Of a stretch of 18,767 nt of DNA, positions 1-6,785 are shown in pieces. Position 1 is the stretch's first letter. Every line of letters starts with the position of its first letter. Made by a program: the position numbers and the translations under genes. The notes under the pieces were generated by a model. That model saw nothing but the letters and a program-made list of their open reading frames with translations. It was not told the DNA's origin and searched no databases. The stretch is taken from positions 1-18,767 of the forward strand of contig CANJJY010000030.1 in NCBI GenBank assembly GCA_947474445.1, in the 5' to 3' direction. The DNA comes from Oligoflexaceae bacterium (GTDB lineage: Bacteria > Bdellovibrionota_B > Oligoflexia > Oligoflexales > Oligoflexaceae).

Positions 1-720
1 CGCTGTTTTGTCATCGACCCGAGGAGCGAGAGGAATGCTTTCGCGCACGATCGTATTTTGAGTCCCCTGCGATGCCGCGAAGCTCTTTCCTAAAATCCAG
101 CGATAAAAGGTTTGAAGGGTCTTTCGCAGGCGGCCATAGAGAGGGCGCAGCACAGGTTGGCGATGAATAAGGAGCGCGGCGACGAGCGATCCCGCGGTAA
201 AGATAAGGTAAAATCCGGCCAGACCGAAGACGCGCGTGATGTGTCGGTGCAATGCATAGCCGAGGGCGCCACCTGGCAGGTACCGAAAGCCATGAAACGA
301 AAGGTCACTAGCCCATTGCTGCCCGCCGATCAATAGACAGATGGCGACCAGGGTCCAGCCGCAGATGCGGCTTTTGCGGAACGCTTCAGGTCGACCTTTG
401 AGATTCTGCAGACTCATCCAAAGCCAGGGAAAGGGCAAAAAATAAGCAAGGCCGCCGATATTGTAAATGAGCGATCCGGCCAGGTACGAGCCGACGATGC
501 CGCAGAGATTGTGCGGGACGCGCGGAGGGAAACTAAAATTATACGGCGAAGGATCGTAAGGCGAAAAACTGGCCAGAGCCGTGAGAGTAAACGCCGCAGC
601 TAGCGCAATAGAGATAAAAACGATTTCCTGACTGTAGCCATCCTTAGGATCTATGAATTGAAAAGCCTGCATTCTTTGCCAAAGGCCAGAAGCTCGAACA
701 GGTTTCGATGAGGTAGACAT
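1..720 (-). CDS. ftsK: FtsK/SpoIIIE DNA translocase, N-terminal membrane part (3' end beyond window)
   Basis: The frame reads open from the ATG at 720 down to base 1 (240 codons), so the coding end lies outside the window. It shows the N-terminal four-helix domain of FtsK: hydrophobic segments at about residues 33-52, 74-102, 117-135 and 163-186. After helix 1 comes the family's SxYDPS-type loop (FSPYDPSPYN), followed by a NxxGxxGxxLA-like stretch (NLCGIVGSYLAG) leading into helix 2. In the family this domain anchors a hexameric ATPase at the division septum, which pumps chromosome termini during division. The linker and ATPase domains, expected further along, are not in view. A ribosome site AAGGAG lies 10 bases before the ATG and an extended -10 promoter lies just upstream. 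The domain pattern is seen; the septal DNA-pumping role is family knowledge. Confidence 0.85.
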   Translation of the reverse strand, partial: MSTSSKPVRASGLWQRMQAFQFIDPKDGYSQEIVFISIALAAAFTLTALASFSPYDPSPYNFSFPPRVPHNLCGIVGSYLAGSLIYNIGGLAYFLPFPWLWMSLQNLKGRPEAFRKSRICGWTLVAICLLIGGQQWASDLSFHGFRYLPGGALGYALHRHITRVFGLAGFYLIFTAGSLVAALLIHRQPVLRPLYGRLRKTLQTFYRWILGKSFAASQGTQNTIVRESIPLAPRVDDKTA

Positions 721-758
721 GGAAAGCGCGCTCCTTCCGTGGGCCAACTGATCTTTTT

Positions 759-767
759 ATTGTACCA
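759..767 (-). promoter_or_regulatory. Extended -10 promoter for ftsK
   Basis: On the minus strand the sequence TGGTACAAT matches the extended -10 consensus TGnTATAAT with one mismatch. No good -35 is seen, as is normal for extended -10 promoters. Transcription would start near 752, about 32 bases before the ftsK ATG. This suggests ftsK has its own promoter and does not depend only on the gene upstream. Confidence 0.5.
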
Positions 768-791
768 GAAGCCGCGGATGGGGAGCGGGAC

Positions 792-1163
792 TCAGTTGAG
801 CTCTTCTTTGTTGGAGGTGCGGATACTCTGCATCAAGTGAACATAAAGAACGAAGAGCTGTTTTTGCTCGTCGAAAGGCAAACAATGGATGAGGGTGCGG
901 ATCGCTGCAAGATCCGGTGCCGAAAACAGATGGACACAGAATTCTTCGAGCTGGGGTTGCAGCTGAGACGCAGCCTCGGCAAAGATTCCGGGCGTCTGCA
1001 TGACTTCAACTATAGCGCGCGGAAAAATCATATGGTGGCCGCGCATCGCTTCCTGAAAAATAATCCGCCAGAGTGGGGGAAGAAAGGCCGGTTGTGCGTA
1101 TTGATCGGCGAGCATGCCTTCGTCTTGACGTTCGATGCGGATGTTTTTCATAGGCGTGTCCAT
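792..1163 (-). CDS. Hypothetical protein, 123 residues
   Basis: I do not recognise this family. The product is a soluble, mostly helical-looking protein without signal peptide or membrane segment, rich in Leu, Gln and His. It has one hydrophobic stretch near the C-terminus (FVLYVHLM) too polar around it to be a confident membrane helix. Start choice is open: ATG at 1163 has no clear ribosome site, while the in-frame ATG at 1151 (four residues shorter) has a GGA seven bases upstream and may be the true start. It is followed 71 bases later by ftsK on the same strand. An overlapping plus-strand frame (837-1190) of similar length lacks a ribosome site, so the minus-strand frame is preferred. Confidence reflects doubt over coding status as well as function. 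Confidence 0.5.
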   Translation of the reverse strand: MDTPMKNIRIERQDEGMLADQYAQPAFLPPLWRIIFQEAMRGHHMIFPRAIVEVMQTPGIFAEAASQLQPQLEEFCVHLFSAPDLAAIRTLIHCLPFDEQKQLFVLYVHLMQSIRTSNKEELN

Positions 1164-1314
1164 TCAGCAAAAAGGCCCAGCAGCAGCTGAAGACTCTTAA
1201 GCAAGGTCTGGACAAGTCCATAAGCAACTTAAATTATTGAATTAATTTTTATACCGCCTGTAAGAATTTCTGACACCTGTGGCGTGATGATGCATAGGGC
1301 GAGGTCGGATGGGA

Positions 1315-2316
1315 TCAAAATAAGAGCGGAAGATGACTCGGGAAGAGTGCTCGGACGGGATATTTGGAAGAGCTGAGCTCGGTCTCGTACTGCCTTGCAT
1401 AGGGACCCGTGAAGTAAACTTCGCGGGGGTCGACGGTTTGGATAATGGATTTGAGATCACGACCGTCGCAGCCACTGCTGATGATAAATCGTTCGGCCAC
1501 AGTTCGCATCAGGTCGGGGAAACTGCTGGTCGAGATCGAATCCTCAACGCAGAACAAAGGTCCTTCCGGTAACAGCCGTTGCACTCCGGTTTTGCTCGTT
1601 GGCAAAGGCCAGATGATGACTTTTTTATCCCTGAGTCGTCGATGCAGAAGACTGTAAGGACCGAGTTCAGAGCCATAGAATTCGTAGATTTTGTTGATGC
1701 GATAGATACTCTTATGCACAGCTAAGGGAATCCCCGCTTCGGCCATGCTTTTACAAAGCTCCTGCGCAACAGCATAAGGCTCGCAAAGAATGATGGGGTG
1801 GGCCCCTTGCGCCAGCTGGTTGCTGACGGCCTGGAGCAATCGTTCCTTTTCTTTTTTGCGGCTCGGATGATGGTGCGATGGAAAAGGTGTGTGAGCTCCT
1901 AAGATCAAGGTATCGGCTTGTTTGAGCTGCATGGTCCGCGTCGTACCCGTTTTGTGCGGCTGCAGGTGCGGTGCATAAAGGAGGGTGCCTTGCCGCGTCT
2001 CGACCATCAACGATGCTCCACCCAAGGCGGCTCCTGAAGGAAGGAGCTCGAGTCTGAGTTGTCCAATCGATACAAGCTGGTTATAAGGACGGACAAGGGC
2101 ATTGAGTTTGATACTGTTGATCGCCAATAATTTGACGGTTTCTTCGGTGGTGATGACGCGTGATTGGGTGCGACTGCTCAGGAGCTGTGCACTCGACAGA
2201 AAGGAAAGATCGCCCGTATAGCGGGCGTCAAGCCACAGAATGGAATCATCGACTTGGATTCCATCTTCTGTAGGCCGCAGTCGCCAACGAGTTGTTTCGG
2301 TGTCATTCGCTTCCAT
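1315..2316 (-). CDS. Degenerate beta-CASP metallo-beta-lactamase-like protein (probable pseudoenzyme)
   Basis: The 333-residue product follows the layout of the mRNA-3'-end-processing/ligase-associated exonuclease branch of beta-CASP metallo-beta-lactamases. An N-terminal strand-rich part is followed by LLPSGAALGGASLMVE (about 91-106), where active enzymes have PAGHxLGSAxxxxE. Next come LLYAPHL (about 112-118, normally YTGDF-like), a LILGAHTPF stretch (137-145, normally LxxEATYG), a beta-CASP-like segment ILCEPYAVAQELCKSM (176-191), and a C-terminal DPREVYFTGPYARQY (296-310) resembling the family's final VxxxHG region. The HxHxDH loop is replaced by SSAQLLSS (41-48), the AGH histidine by Ala, and the SDHxD motif by SSGCDG (280-285). 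All expected zinc ligands are thus absent, yet the frame is intact. A longer reading from a TTG at 2382 is rejected because that TTG is part of the -35 box. The ATG at 2316 has GGA five bases upstream. A non-catalytic or RNA/protein-binding role is inference. Confidence 0.68.
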   Translation of the reverse strand: MEANDTETTRWRLRPTEDGIQVDDSILWLDARYTGDLSFLSSAQLLSSRTQSRVITTEETVKLLAINSIKLNALVRPYNQLVSIGQLRLELLPSGAALGGASLMVETRQGTLLYAPHLQPHKTGTTRTMQLKQADTLILGAHTPFPSHHHPSRKKEKERLLQAVSNQLAQGAHPIILCEPYAVAQELCKSMAEAGIPLAVHKSIYRINKIYEFYGSELGPYSLLHRRLRDKKVIIWPLPTSKTGVQRLLPEGPLFCVEDSISTSSFPDLMRTVAERFIISSGCDGRDLKSIIQTVDPREVYFTGPYARQYETELSSSKYPVRALFPSHLPLLF

Positions 2317-2353
2317 AGATATCCAACGCCGAGCCGCATGTTCCCTAGCTTTT

Positions 2354-2382
2354 TTTATATAAGTGACATCGACGTTGGTCAA
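2354..2382 (-). promoter_or_regulatory. Sigma70-type promoter for the beta-CASP-like gene
   Basis: Minus strand: -35 TTGACC (2382-2377), a 17-base spacer, -10 TATAAA (2359-2354). This is among the best promoter matches in the window. Transcription would begin near 2347, giving a leader of about 30 bases to the ATG at 2316. The promoter decides the gene start, because the upstream TTG lies inside the -35 element. Confidence 0.7.
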
Positions 2383-2491
2383 GTCAATTAGGCAGGCTAT
2401 CGAAAGTTCTTGCTGAAAGCCCTGAGCAGTAAGGGTTTGAGTCCCAAGCTGCCGGCAAAGGCAGATGGGACGAGGAAAGCGAGAGGGCGTC

Positions 2492-2683
2492 CTAAAATCC
2501 GCGCGTCAAGTTTTCTGGTGTCGTACTTTCATACCGAACGTAATAGGTGAAGCGCATATAGAAGACGCCAAAAGGTGTCACTCCACGCGTGCTGCCATTA
2601 TTGAATAATTTATAAAGAGCGACGTAATTATTGTAACTTTCCAGTAGCTTATTGAAGTTTTGACGAGTCGATTCGTATTGCAT
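2492..2683 (-). CDS. Small hypothetical protein, 63 residues, Tyr/Asn rich
   Basis: I do not recognise this protein. A strong ribosome site (AAGGGAG) sits five bases before the ATG at 2683, the main reason to call it coding. The product is rich in aromatic residues (eight Tyr and five Phe in 63 residues). A polar N-terminal half (RQNFNKLLESYNNY) is followed by a strand-like half around GVTPFGVFYMRFTYYVRYE. It has no signal peptide, no Cys and no membrane helix. The alternating aromatic pattern of the second half would suit a beta hairpin or a small folded domain. It is transcribed divergently from the CxxC membrane-protein gene. No clear promoter was found on this strand. Function unknown. 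Confidence 0.5.
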   Translation of the reverse strand: MQYESTRQNFNKLLESYNNYVALYKLFNNGSTRGVTPFGVFYMRFTYYVRYESTTPENLTRGF

Positions 2684-2733
2684 GAGGGCTCCCTTCGCTT
2701 ACTCGCCTCTTTTTCGGCGCTGGACGGCAAAAC

Positions 2734-2763
2734 TTGACACGCGGCAAGGCGCGCCGGGTTATT
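2734..2763 (+). promoter_or_regulatory. Putative sigma70-type promoter for the CxxC membrane protein
   Basis: A perfect -35 TTGACA (2734-2739) is followed after 18 GC-rich bases by a weak -10, GTTATT (2758-2763). Transcription would start near 2770. The GTG that opens the longest reading frame (2783) would then have a very short leader, while the ATG at 2831 has a proper ribosome site. The promoter is therefore compatible with the later start. Confidence 0.45.
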
Positions 2764-2830
2764 TTGTCACTCCGGATCAGCTGTGAGCTCTGATATCGTG
2801 GAAGAAGTGAGCAATATATCGCGAGGAAGC

Positions 2831-3568
2831 ATGACGTTCCTGATAGTAGCTTTAGCGTGCGTAACGCTTGGACTTGGACTCTGGGTTCGAGGCCATAATC
2901 TGCAGCATCATGCGCAGAAGGCGAACTCCTATCGCCGCCGCTACATTCAACTGATCGCTCATATTGAACTCGCCGTGATCAAGCTCAACTCACTGGCCAA
3001 TCTGGTCCCTCACGTTACACACGCCAAGACCTTAGATGACTATGAATCCTGCCTGCGGCTAATGGAAAGTCTTCTCTCGGCTCTCAATCGGCTCCCCAAT
3101 TTTGGATTCGATGTGCAGCATCTCGGCGAGGCATCGCCAATGGTGCAAAGGTTGGAAGATAAGATTGAAGAAACTTACAAACGCTTTAAAAGCAATATTG
3201 AGGAAAGGCCGTTTCTGAGCCACTTTCTGAAGAACTGGCAGCAAGAGACAACCCCACCCGCCACGGGTTGCTACTTTTGCTCGCGCCCTTTCATGCGGGC
3301 TTATTTCAAAAAGACGACGATCAAAGTCGATGGCATCAGCGTCAAGGTTTACGGCTGTCACATCTGTCTGGCAGAACTCAAGAGTCGCCGAAAGATTAAG
3401 GTCCTCTATTTTATTGAGAACGGTCAGCCCGTGCACTGGTCGCTGGTCGATGGTTACCGGCCGATCGAACAGTACTGGGATCTCAACCGCAGGCGACCCA
3501 GCTATCAGACCCAGGAAGCCGAATGGCTGCAGGAACCAGGTCGCGGCGATGAGACGGGCAAGGATTAA
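2831..3568 (+). CDS. Membrane-anchored hypothetical protein with two CxxC pairs
   Basis: The 245-residue product has an N-terminal hydrophobic helix (about 2-18) followed by basic and His-rich residues. A long helical, possibly coiled-coil region covers about 30-135. A C-terminal module contains CYFC (147-150) and CHIC (176-179), 25 residues apart, the spacing of a zinc ribbon. It continues with a PVHWSLVDGY segment and a Tyr/Pro-rich end. The helix plus charges suggests a single-pass anchor; which side of the membrane the CxxC module faces is not settled, though the basic residues after the helix favour the cytoplasm. ATG 2831 is chosen because GAGGAA precedes it closely; the frame is also open from a GTG at 2783 without a ribosome site. 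Metal binding is inferred from Cys spacing. Redox activity is a less likely alternative. mdh follows 65 bases downstream on the same strand. Confidence 0.7.
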   Translation: MTFLIVALACVTLGLGLWVRGHNLQHHAQKANSYRRRYIQLIAHIELAVIKLNSLANLVPHVTHAKTLDDYESCLRLMESLLSALNRLPNFGFDVQHLGEASPMVQRLEDKIEETYKRFKSNIEERPFLSHFLKNWQQETTPPATGCYFCSRPFMRAYFKKTTIKVDGISVKVYGCHICLAELKSRRKIKVLYFIENGQPVHWSLVDGYRPIEQYWDLNRRRPSYQTQEAEWLQEPGRGDETGKD

Positions 3569-3633
3569 GCTTTTCCTCGGAGAGACCTCAGAGTAGAGAT
3601 AGTGGGGAATGATTTTTTACAGGAGAACTGCAT

Positions 3634-4620
3634 ATGACGAAACCTGTTCGCGTCGCTGTCACAGGGGCTGCGGGTCAAATTGGTTATAGCCTACTCTATC
3701 GGATAGCTTCCGGCGAGCTCTTCGGGCCAAACACGCCTGTTCGTCTTAGCCTGATTGAACTTCCCGCTGCTGTAAAAGCTGCGGAAGGCACAGCTATGGA
3801 GCTTGAAGACTGTGCCTTTTCAACCCTTGATGGCATCGATATACACGATAGCCCAGAAAAAGGCCTTGAAGGTGTCAACTGGGCATTATTGGTCGGCTCG
3901 AAGCCACGCGGCCCAGGCATGGAGCGCAATGACCTTATTCGCGATAACGGACCGATCTTTGTCGCTCAAGGGAAAGCTTTATCGCGAGCGGCGTCTGACG
4001 TACGCATCGTCGTGGTCGGCAATCCCTGCAACACGAATGCTTTGATTGCTCAACACAACTGTCGTGAAGTCCCAGCAACTCGTTTTTCAGCCATGACTAT
4101 GCTCGATGAAAACCGTGCGCGGGCGCAGCTTGCCCTTAAAGCAGGCGTCAACGTCGGAGCTGTGCGTAATCTCGCGATCTGGGGTAACCATAGTTCGACC
4201 ATGGTTCCTGATTTCGATAATGCGACCATCAACGGCAAGCCCGTTACGCAGGTGATCACCGAACGCAAGTGGCTTGAAACTGAGTTTCTGGCAGCAGTTC
4301 AGAAACGCGGCGCGGCGATCATCGCAGCACGCGGCAAATCATCGGCTGCTTCCGCCGCTTCAGCCTGCATCGATCACGTCAAACGTTTCCTGACCAAAAC
4401 TCCAGCGGGAGAATGGTTCTCGGCAGCCATTCCGAGTGATGGTAAACTGTATGATATACCAGCCGGTCTCATTTATTCGTTTCCAGTTCGCTCGCTCGGT
4501 GATGGCAAGTACGAAGTGGTTCGCGATCTCAAGCTCTCGTCTTTTACCCGCGAGCTGATCGGAATCACGACCAAGGAACTTTTAGCCGAGCGCGATGTGG
4601 TCAAAGATCTTTTGACTTGA
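3634..4620 (+). CDS. mdh: Malate dehydrogenase (NAD-dependent, cytosolic-type, 328 residues)
   Basis: It interconverts malate and oxaloacetate with NAD in the TCA cycle in the cytoplasm. The Rossmann motif GAAGQIGYSL is at residues 11-20. The substrate-loop stretch PRGPGMERNDL (91-101) has the two arginines that bind the dicarboxylate. VVGNPCNTN lies at 127-135, the catalytic Asp in MLDENRA (D158) with R161, and the proton-relay His in WGNHSSTM (H186). Length matches the 325-330 residue cytosolic/bacterial type-2 MDH family rather than the 310-residue LDH-like type. The start ATG at 3634 has AGGAG seven bases upstream. All key residues are present, so an active enzyme is expected. A BamC-like lipoprotein gene follows 45 bases on, possibly cotranscribed. 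Confidence 0.96.
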   Translation: MTKPVRVAVTGAAGQIGYSLLYRIASGELFGPNTPVRLSLIELPAAVKAAEGTAMELEDCAFSTLDGIDIHDSPEKGLEGVNWALLVGSKPRGPGMERNDLIRDNGPIFVAQGKALSRAASDVRIVVVGNPCNTNALIAQHNCREVPATRFSAMTMLDENRARAQLALKAGVNVGAVRNLAIWGNHSSTMVPDFDNATINGKPVTQVITERKWLETEFLAAVQKRGAAIIAARGKSSAASAASACIDHVKRFLTKTPAGEWFSAAIPSDGKLYDIPAGLIYSFPVRSLGDGKYEVVRDLKLSSFTRELIGITTKELLAERDVVKDLLT

Positions 4621-4665
4621 GGGAGATGCGTGAGGGGCCGCTTCTTTTAACGTAAGGAGCCGAGG

Positions 4666-5328
4666 ATGCACGAGCAAAAGGTTTGCACCAGATCGATTCA
4701 CTTGCTGAAAACGCTAGGGGTCTTCAGCTTGCTAACGGCTGGGCCTTTGATCTTTTCAACCGGCTGCATGAGCGATATTTTCAATAAGTATCGCACGCCC
4801 TCGACCCCGGCCCTTTCCTCGACTCCCGCTCCGGGGGTAAAAGGCGATGCAAGAGCTTCCGCGCGCCGCTCCCCTCCTCCAGCTCGTTCTGGAATTTCAG
4901 CGGTTGATCAGGGAACATTTCGCGTTCTATCTCCCTTTGATAAAGTGTGGGACGCGACGCTCGATGTTCTCTTGCGCAACTATAACGTTGCTATTGCCGA
5001 TCGCGCGAATGGCTTGATCACGACCGAATGGGATTCGTATTATCTCGATGGCAAGGTGCATCGCAACAAGGTTTCCTTGCGCTTAAAGCGTGTGGCCGGC
5101 GTCGGGACTGAGATGCTTGTCTACAATAACGTCGAGGTCCTCAGCAAGATGCCCGACGGTGGGATTACCGAGATTTGGCTGCCCACGGATCGTAATAGAC
5201 CAGAGGTCGTGCGTATCTTGCAAAATATGGCTCTGGCACTGAATTTGGCAAAGCCTGACCTTTCTGAAGAGCTTCCTCTGGCGACTAATCCAGCTGCGCC
5301 TGCTTCTGAATCTGGCACTTCTCTCTGA
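4666..5328 (+). CDS. BamC-like outer-membrane lipoprotein
   Basis: The 220-residue precursor begins with a basic n-region and a hydrophobic segment ending in the lipobox FSTGC. Cleavage before C34 would give a lipidated protein; Met at +2 (no Asp) predicts outer-membrane sorting by the Lol rule. A Pro/Ser/Ala-rich linker (about 44-75) precedes a folded domain, about 83-195. There the stretch PFDKVWDATLDVLL...NYNVAIADRANGLITTEW resembles the repeated helix-grip domain of BamC/NlpB (a helix, then a strand on aging of the 'dR..G.i..eW' type). This suggests an accessory role in beta-barrel assembly, but only one such domain is visible and the family call is from pattern alone. The start is supported by AAGGAG six bases upstream of the ATG. 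A short Ala/Pro/Ser tail closes the protein. Confidence 0.72.
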   Translation: MHEQKVCTRSIHLLKTLGVFSLLTAGPLIFSTGCMSDIFNKYRTPSTPALSSTPAPGVKGDARASARRSPPPARSGISAVDQGTFRVLSPFDKVWDATLDVLLRNYNVAIADRANGLITTEWDSYYLDGKVHRNKVSLRLKRVAGVGTEMLVYNNVEVLSKMPDGGITEIWLPTDRNRPEVVRILQNMALALNLAKPDLSEELPLATNPAAPASESGTSL

Positions 5329-5364
5329 TCGTCTTTCAGGCGAGGCCAAAAGCTGGGTCTATCT

Positions 5365-5392
5365 TTGACAGATACGAAAACAGTCTTATGCT
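5365..5392 (+). promoter_or_regulatory. Sigma70-type promoter for htpX
   Basis: Perfect -35 TTGACA (5365-5370), a 16-base spacer and -10 TATGCT (5387-5392). The expected transcript start is near 5399, leaving a leader of about 65 bases before the htpX ATG. In E. coli htpX belongs to the Cpx envelope-stress response. No CpxR-type repeat was recognised here, so control is unknown. Confidence 0.65.
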
Positions 5393-5464
5393 AGGGGCTA
5401 AGGACTCAGGCCGTAGAATCCTGGTGCCAAGGTTCTGGCGGCGAAATTTTGGAGGATACTTTCC

Positions 5465-6385
5465 ATGACTTGGGTCAAACGTATCGGACTATTTTTCTTG
5501 GTCAATATGGCCATAATGATTATGGTTTCTCTCATTCTCAACCTATTGGGGGTTGGGCAGTACAGAACTGTCCAGGGACTCGATCAGGGCAATCTCCTCG
5601 TCTTTTGTTTAGTCTGGGGTATGGTCGGCTCTTTTGTCTCCCTACTTCTTTCCAAGCAGATCGCGATTTGGACGATGAAAGTACAATTGATCGATCCGCG
5701 GGCCATGGGTGCCGAGGGTGAGCTCGTGCGTCTGGTCGATCGTCTATCAAAGTCCGCAGGACTCGGGAAAACGCCCGTCGTTGGGATCTATCCCGGGCAG
5801 GAAGTGAATGCTTTTGCAACGGGTCCAACGAAAAATCGCGCATTGGTTGCCGTTTCTCAAGGTCTTTTGCAGCGCATGGATAAAGATGAAGTGGAAGGCG
5901 TCCTGGCTCATGAAGTCTCTCACATAGCCAACGGCGATATGGTGACGATGACCTTGATTCAAGGTGTTGTGAATGCTTTCGTCATGTACATTGCGCGCGT
6001 GGCGGCATACGGAGTTAGCCAATTTTTGCGTGGTGACAACGAGCGAGAAGGCGGCGGCTTGAGCCACCTCACCTATGCTTTGACGGTCATGGCTTTTGAA
6101 GTCGTGTTTGGGATTTTAGGTTCCATCGTGGTCGCCAGCTTTTCGCGCTATCGCGAATATCGAGCCGACGCCGGTGGAGCGAGGTTGGCTGGACGCCATA
6201 AGATGATAGGCGCTTTGCGCCGGCTTCAGACGGCCATGGAGCGAGGCGTGCAAGAACCAGAACAGTCCGGTTCTTCATCTTTAGCAGCTTTTAAAATTGC
6301 CGGGCGGCCCTCTGGTTTTCTGGCTCTTTTCTCTACCCACCCGCCGCTCGAAGCGCGGATCGCGCGACTCCAACAGGCCGGATAA
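5465..6385 (+). CDS. htpX: Membrane zinc metalloprotease HtpX (M48 family)
   Basis: A 306-residue inner-membrane protease that, in the family, degrades misfolded membrane proteins together with FtsH. Two N-terminal hydrophobic helices (about 8-30 and 45-65) precede the zinc site HEVSH (H149, E150, H153) within AHEVSHIANGDMV. Two further hydrophobic segments (about 162-183 and 203-226) follow, then the third ligand E231 in REYRADAGGARL. All catalytic residues are present. Length is slightly above the 285-295 residues common in the family. The ATG at 5465 has GGAGG nine bases upstream. The gene has its own promoter and a strong terminator, so it appears to be a single-gene unit between the lipoprotein gene and the serine tRNAs. 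Confidence 0.95.
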   Translation: MTWVKRIGLFFLVNMAIMIMVSLILNLLGVGQYRTVQGLDQGNLLVFCLVWGMVGSFVSLLLSKQIAIWTMKVQLIDPRAMGAEGELVRLVDRLSKSAGLGKTPVVGIYPGQEVNAFATGPTKNRALVAVSQGLLQRMDKDEVEGVLAHEVSHIANGDMVTMTLIQGVVNAFVMYIARVAAYGVSQFLRGDNEREGGGLSHLTYALTVMAFEVVFGILGSIVVASFSRYREYRADAGGARLAGRHKMIGALRRLQTAMERGVQEPEQSGSSSLAAFKIAGRPSGFLALFSTHPPLEARIARLQQAG

Positions 6386-6403
6386 TGCGGCTCTGAACGC
6401 CGA

Positions 6404-6438
6404 GGCCGCTTGCCTGAGGCAGGTGGCCCTTGTTTTTT
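6404..6438 (+). terminator. Rho-independent terminator after htpX
   Basis: An 11-pair stem from 6404-6414 with 6418-6428 (two G-T pairs, loop TGA) is followed by CTTGTTTTTT. It lies 18 bases after the htpX stop and separates it from the tRNA promoter. Confidence 0.85.
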
Positions 6439-6481
6439 CCCCTTGCCTTCTCCCTCTTCTTTTCGCTTCGCACGAAAAACC

Positions 6482-6509
6482 TTGCGCTCTCGCTCGACCC
6501 TATTATAAA
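6482..6509 (+). promoter_or_regulatory. Promoter for the tRNA-Ser pair
   Basis: -35 TTGCGC (6482-6487), 16-base spacer, -10 TATAAA (6504-6509), with an expected start near 6516, 40 bases before the first tRNA. Just upstream, TTTTCG (6460-6465) and CGAAAA (6473-6478) form an inverted repeat with a 7-base centre. No GC-rich discriminator of the stringent type is obvious. Confidence 0.55.
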
Positions 6510-6555
6510 ACGCTGTCTCTGGCTTCGTGTCTCGGACTCGACCATGAAGAGACGT

Positions 6556-6642
6556 GGAGGGATGGCAGAGCGGTTGAATGCGGCGGTCTTGAAAACCGTT
6601 GTGGGGGTGACTCCACCGGGGGTTCGAATCCCTCTCCCTCCG
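6556..6642 (+). tRNA. tRNA-Ser (anticodon UGA)
   Basis: Acceptor stem GGAGGGA/TCCCTCC, a 7-base anticodon loop CTTGAAA with TGA at 6590-6592, a long serine-type variable arm (GTGGGGGTGACTCCAC) and a T-arm with GGTTCGAATCC. The discriminator base is G at 6642. CCA is not encoded: the next bases are TTT, so it must be added after transcription. It reads UCN codons, mainly UCA. Confidence 0.95.
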
Positions 6643-6695
6643 TTTTCAAAGGCGCGAAGCGAGAAGCCAGACAGAAAAAGATCGATGTGTTCGTT

Positions 6696-6785
6696 GGAAA
6701 GGTGGCAGAGTGGCCGAATGCACGTCCTTGCTAAGGACGCGACCGGGTAACTGGTCCGAGGGTTCGAATCCCTCCCTTTCCGCCA
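6696..6785 (+). tRNA. tRNA-Ser (anticodon GCU)
   Basis: Acceptor stem GGAAAGG/CCTTTCC, anticodon stem CGTCC/GGACG with loop TTGCTAA (GCT at 6730-6732), a long variable arm and T-arm GGTTCGAATCC. Unlike its neighbour 53 bases upstream, it encodes its CCA end (6783-6785). It reads AGC/AGU codons. Probably cotranscribed with tRNA-Ser(UGA). No hairpin terminator is seen, only T-runs from about 6800. Confidence 0.95.

Noticed and set aside
837..1190. 117-residue plus-strand frame opposite the 123-residue minus-strand gene
   Set aside because: It starts at a GTG with no ribosome site, and the minus-strand frame gives a more natural protein and fits the strand of its neighbours.
2317..2382. N-terminal extension of the beta-CASP-like protein from a TTG
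   Set aside because: The TTG is part of a TTGACC-17-TATAAA promoter and has no ribosome site.
3059..3436. 125-residue minus-strand frame
   Set aside because: Lies wholly inside the CxxC membrane-protein gene, whose domains and ribosome site are convincing.
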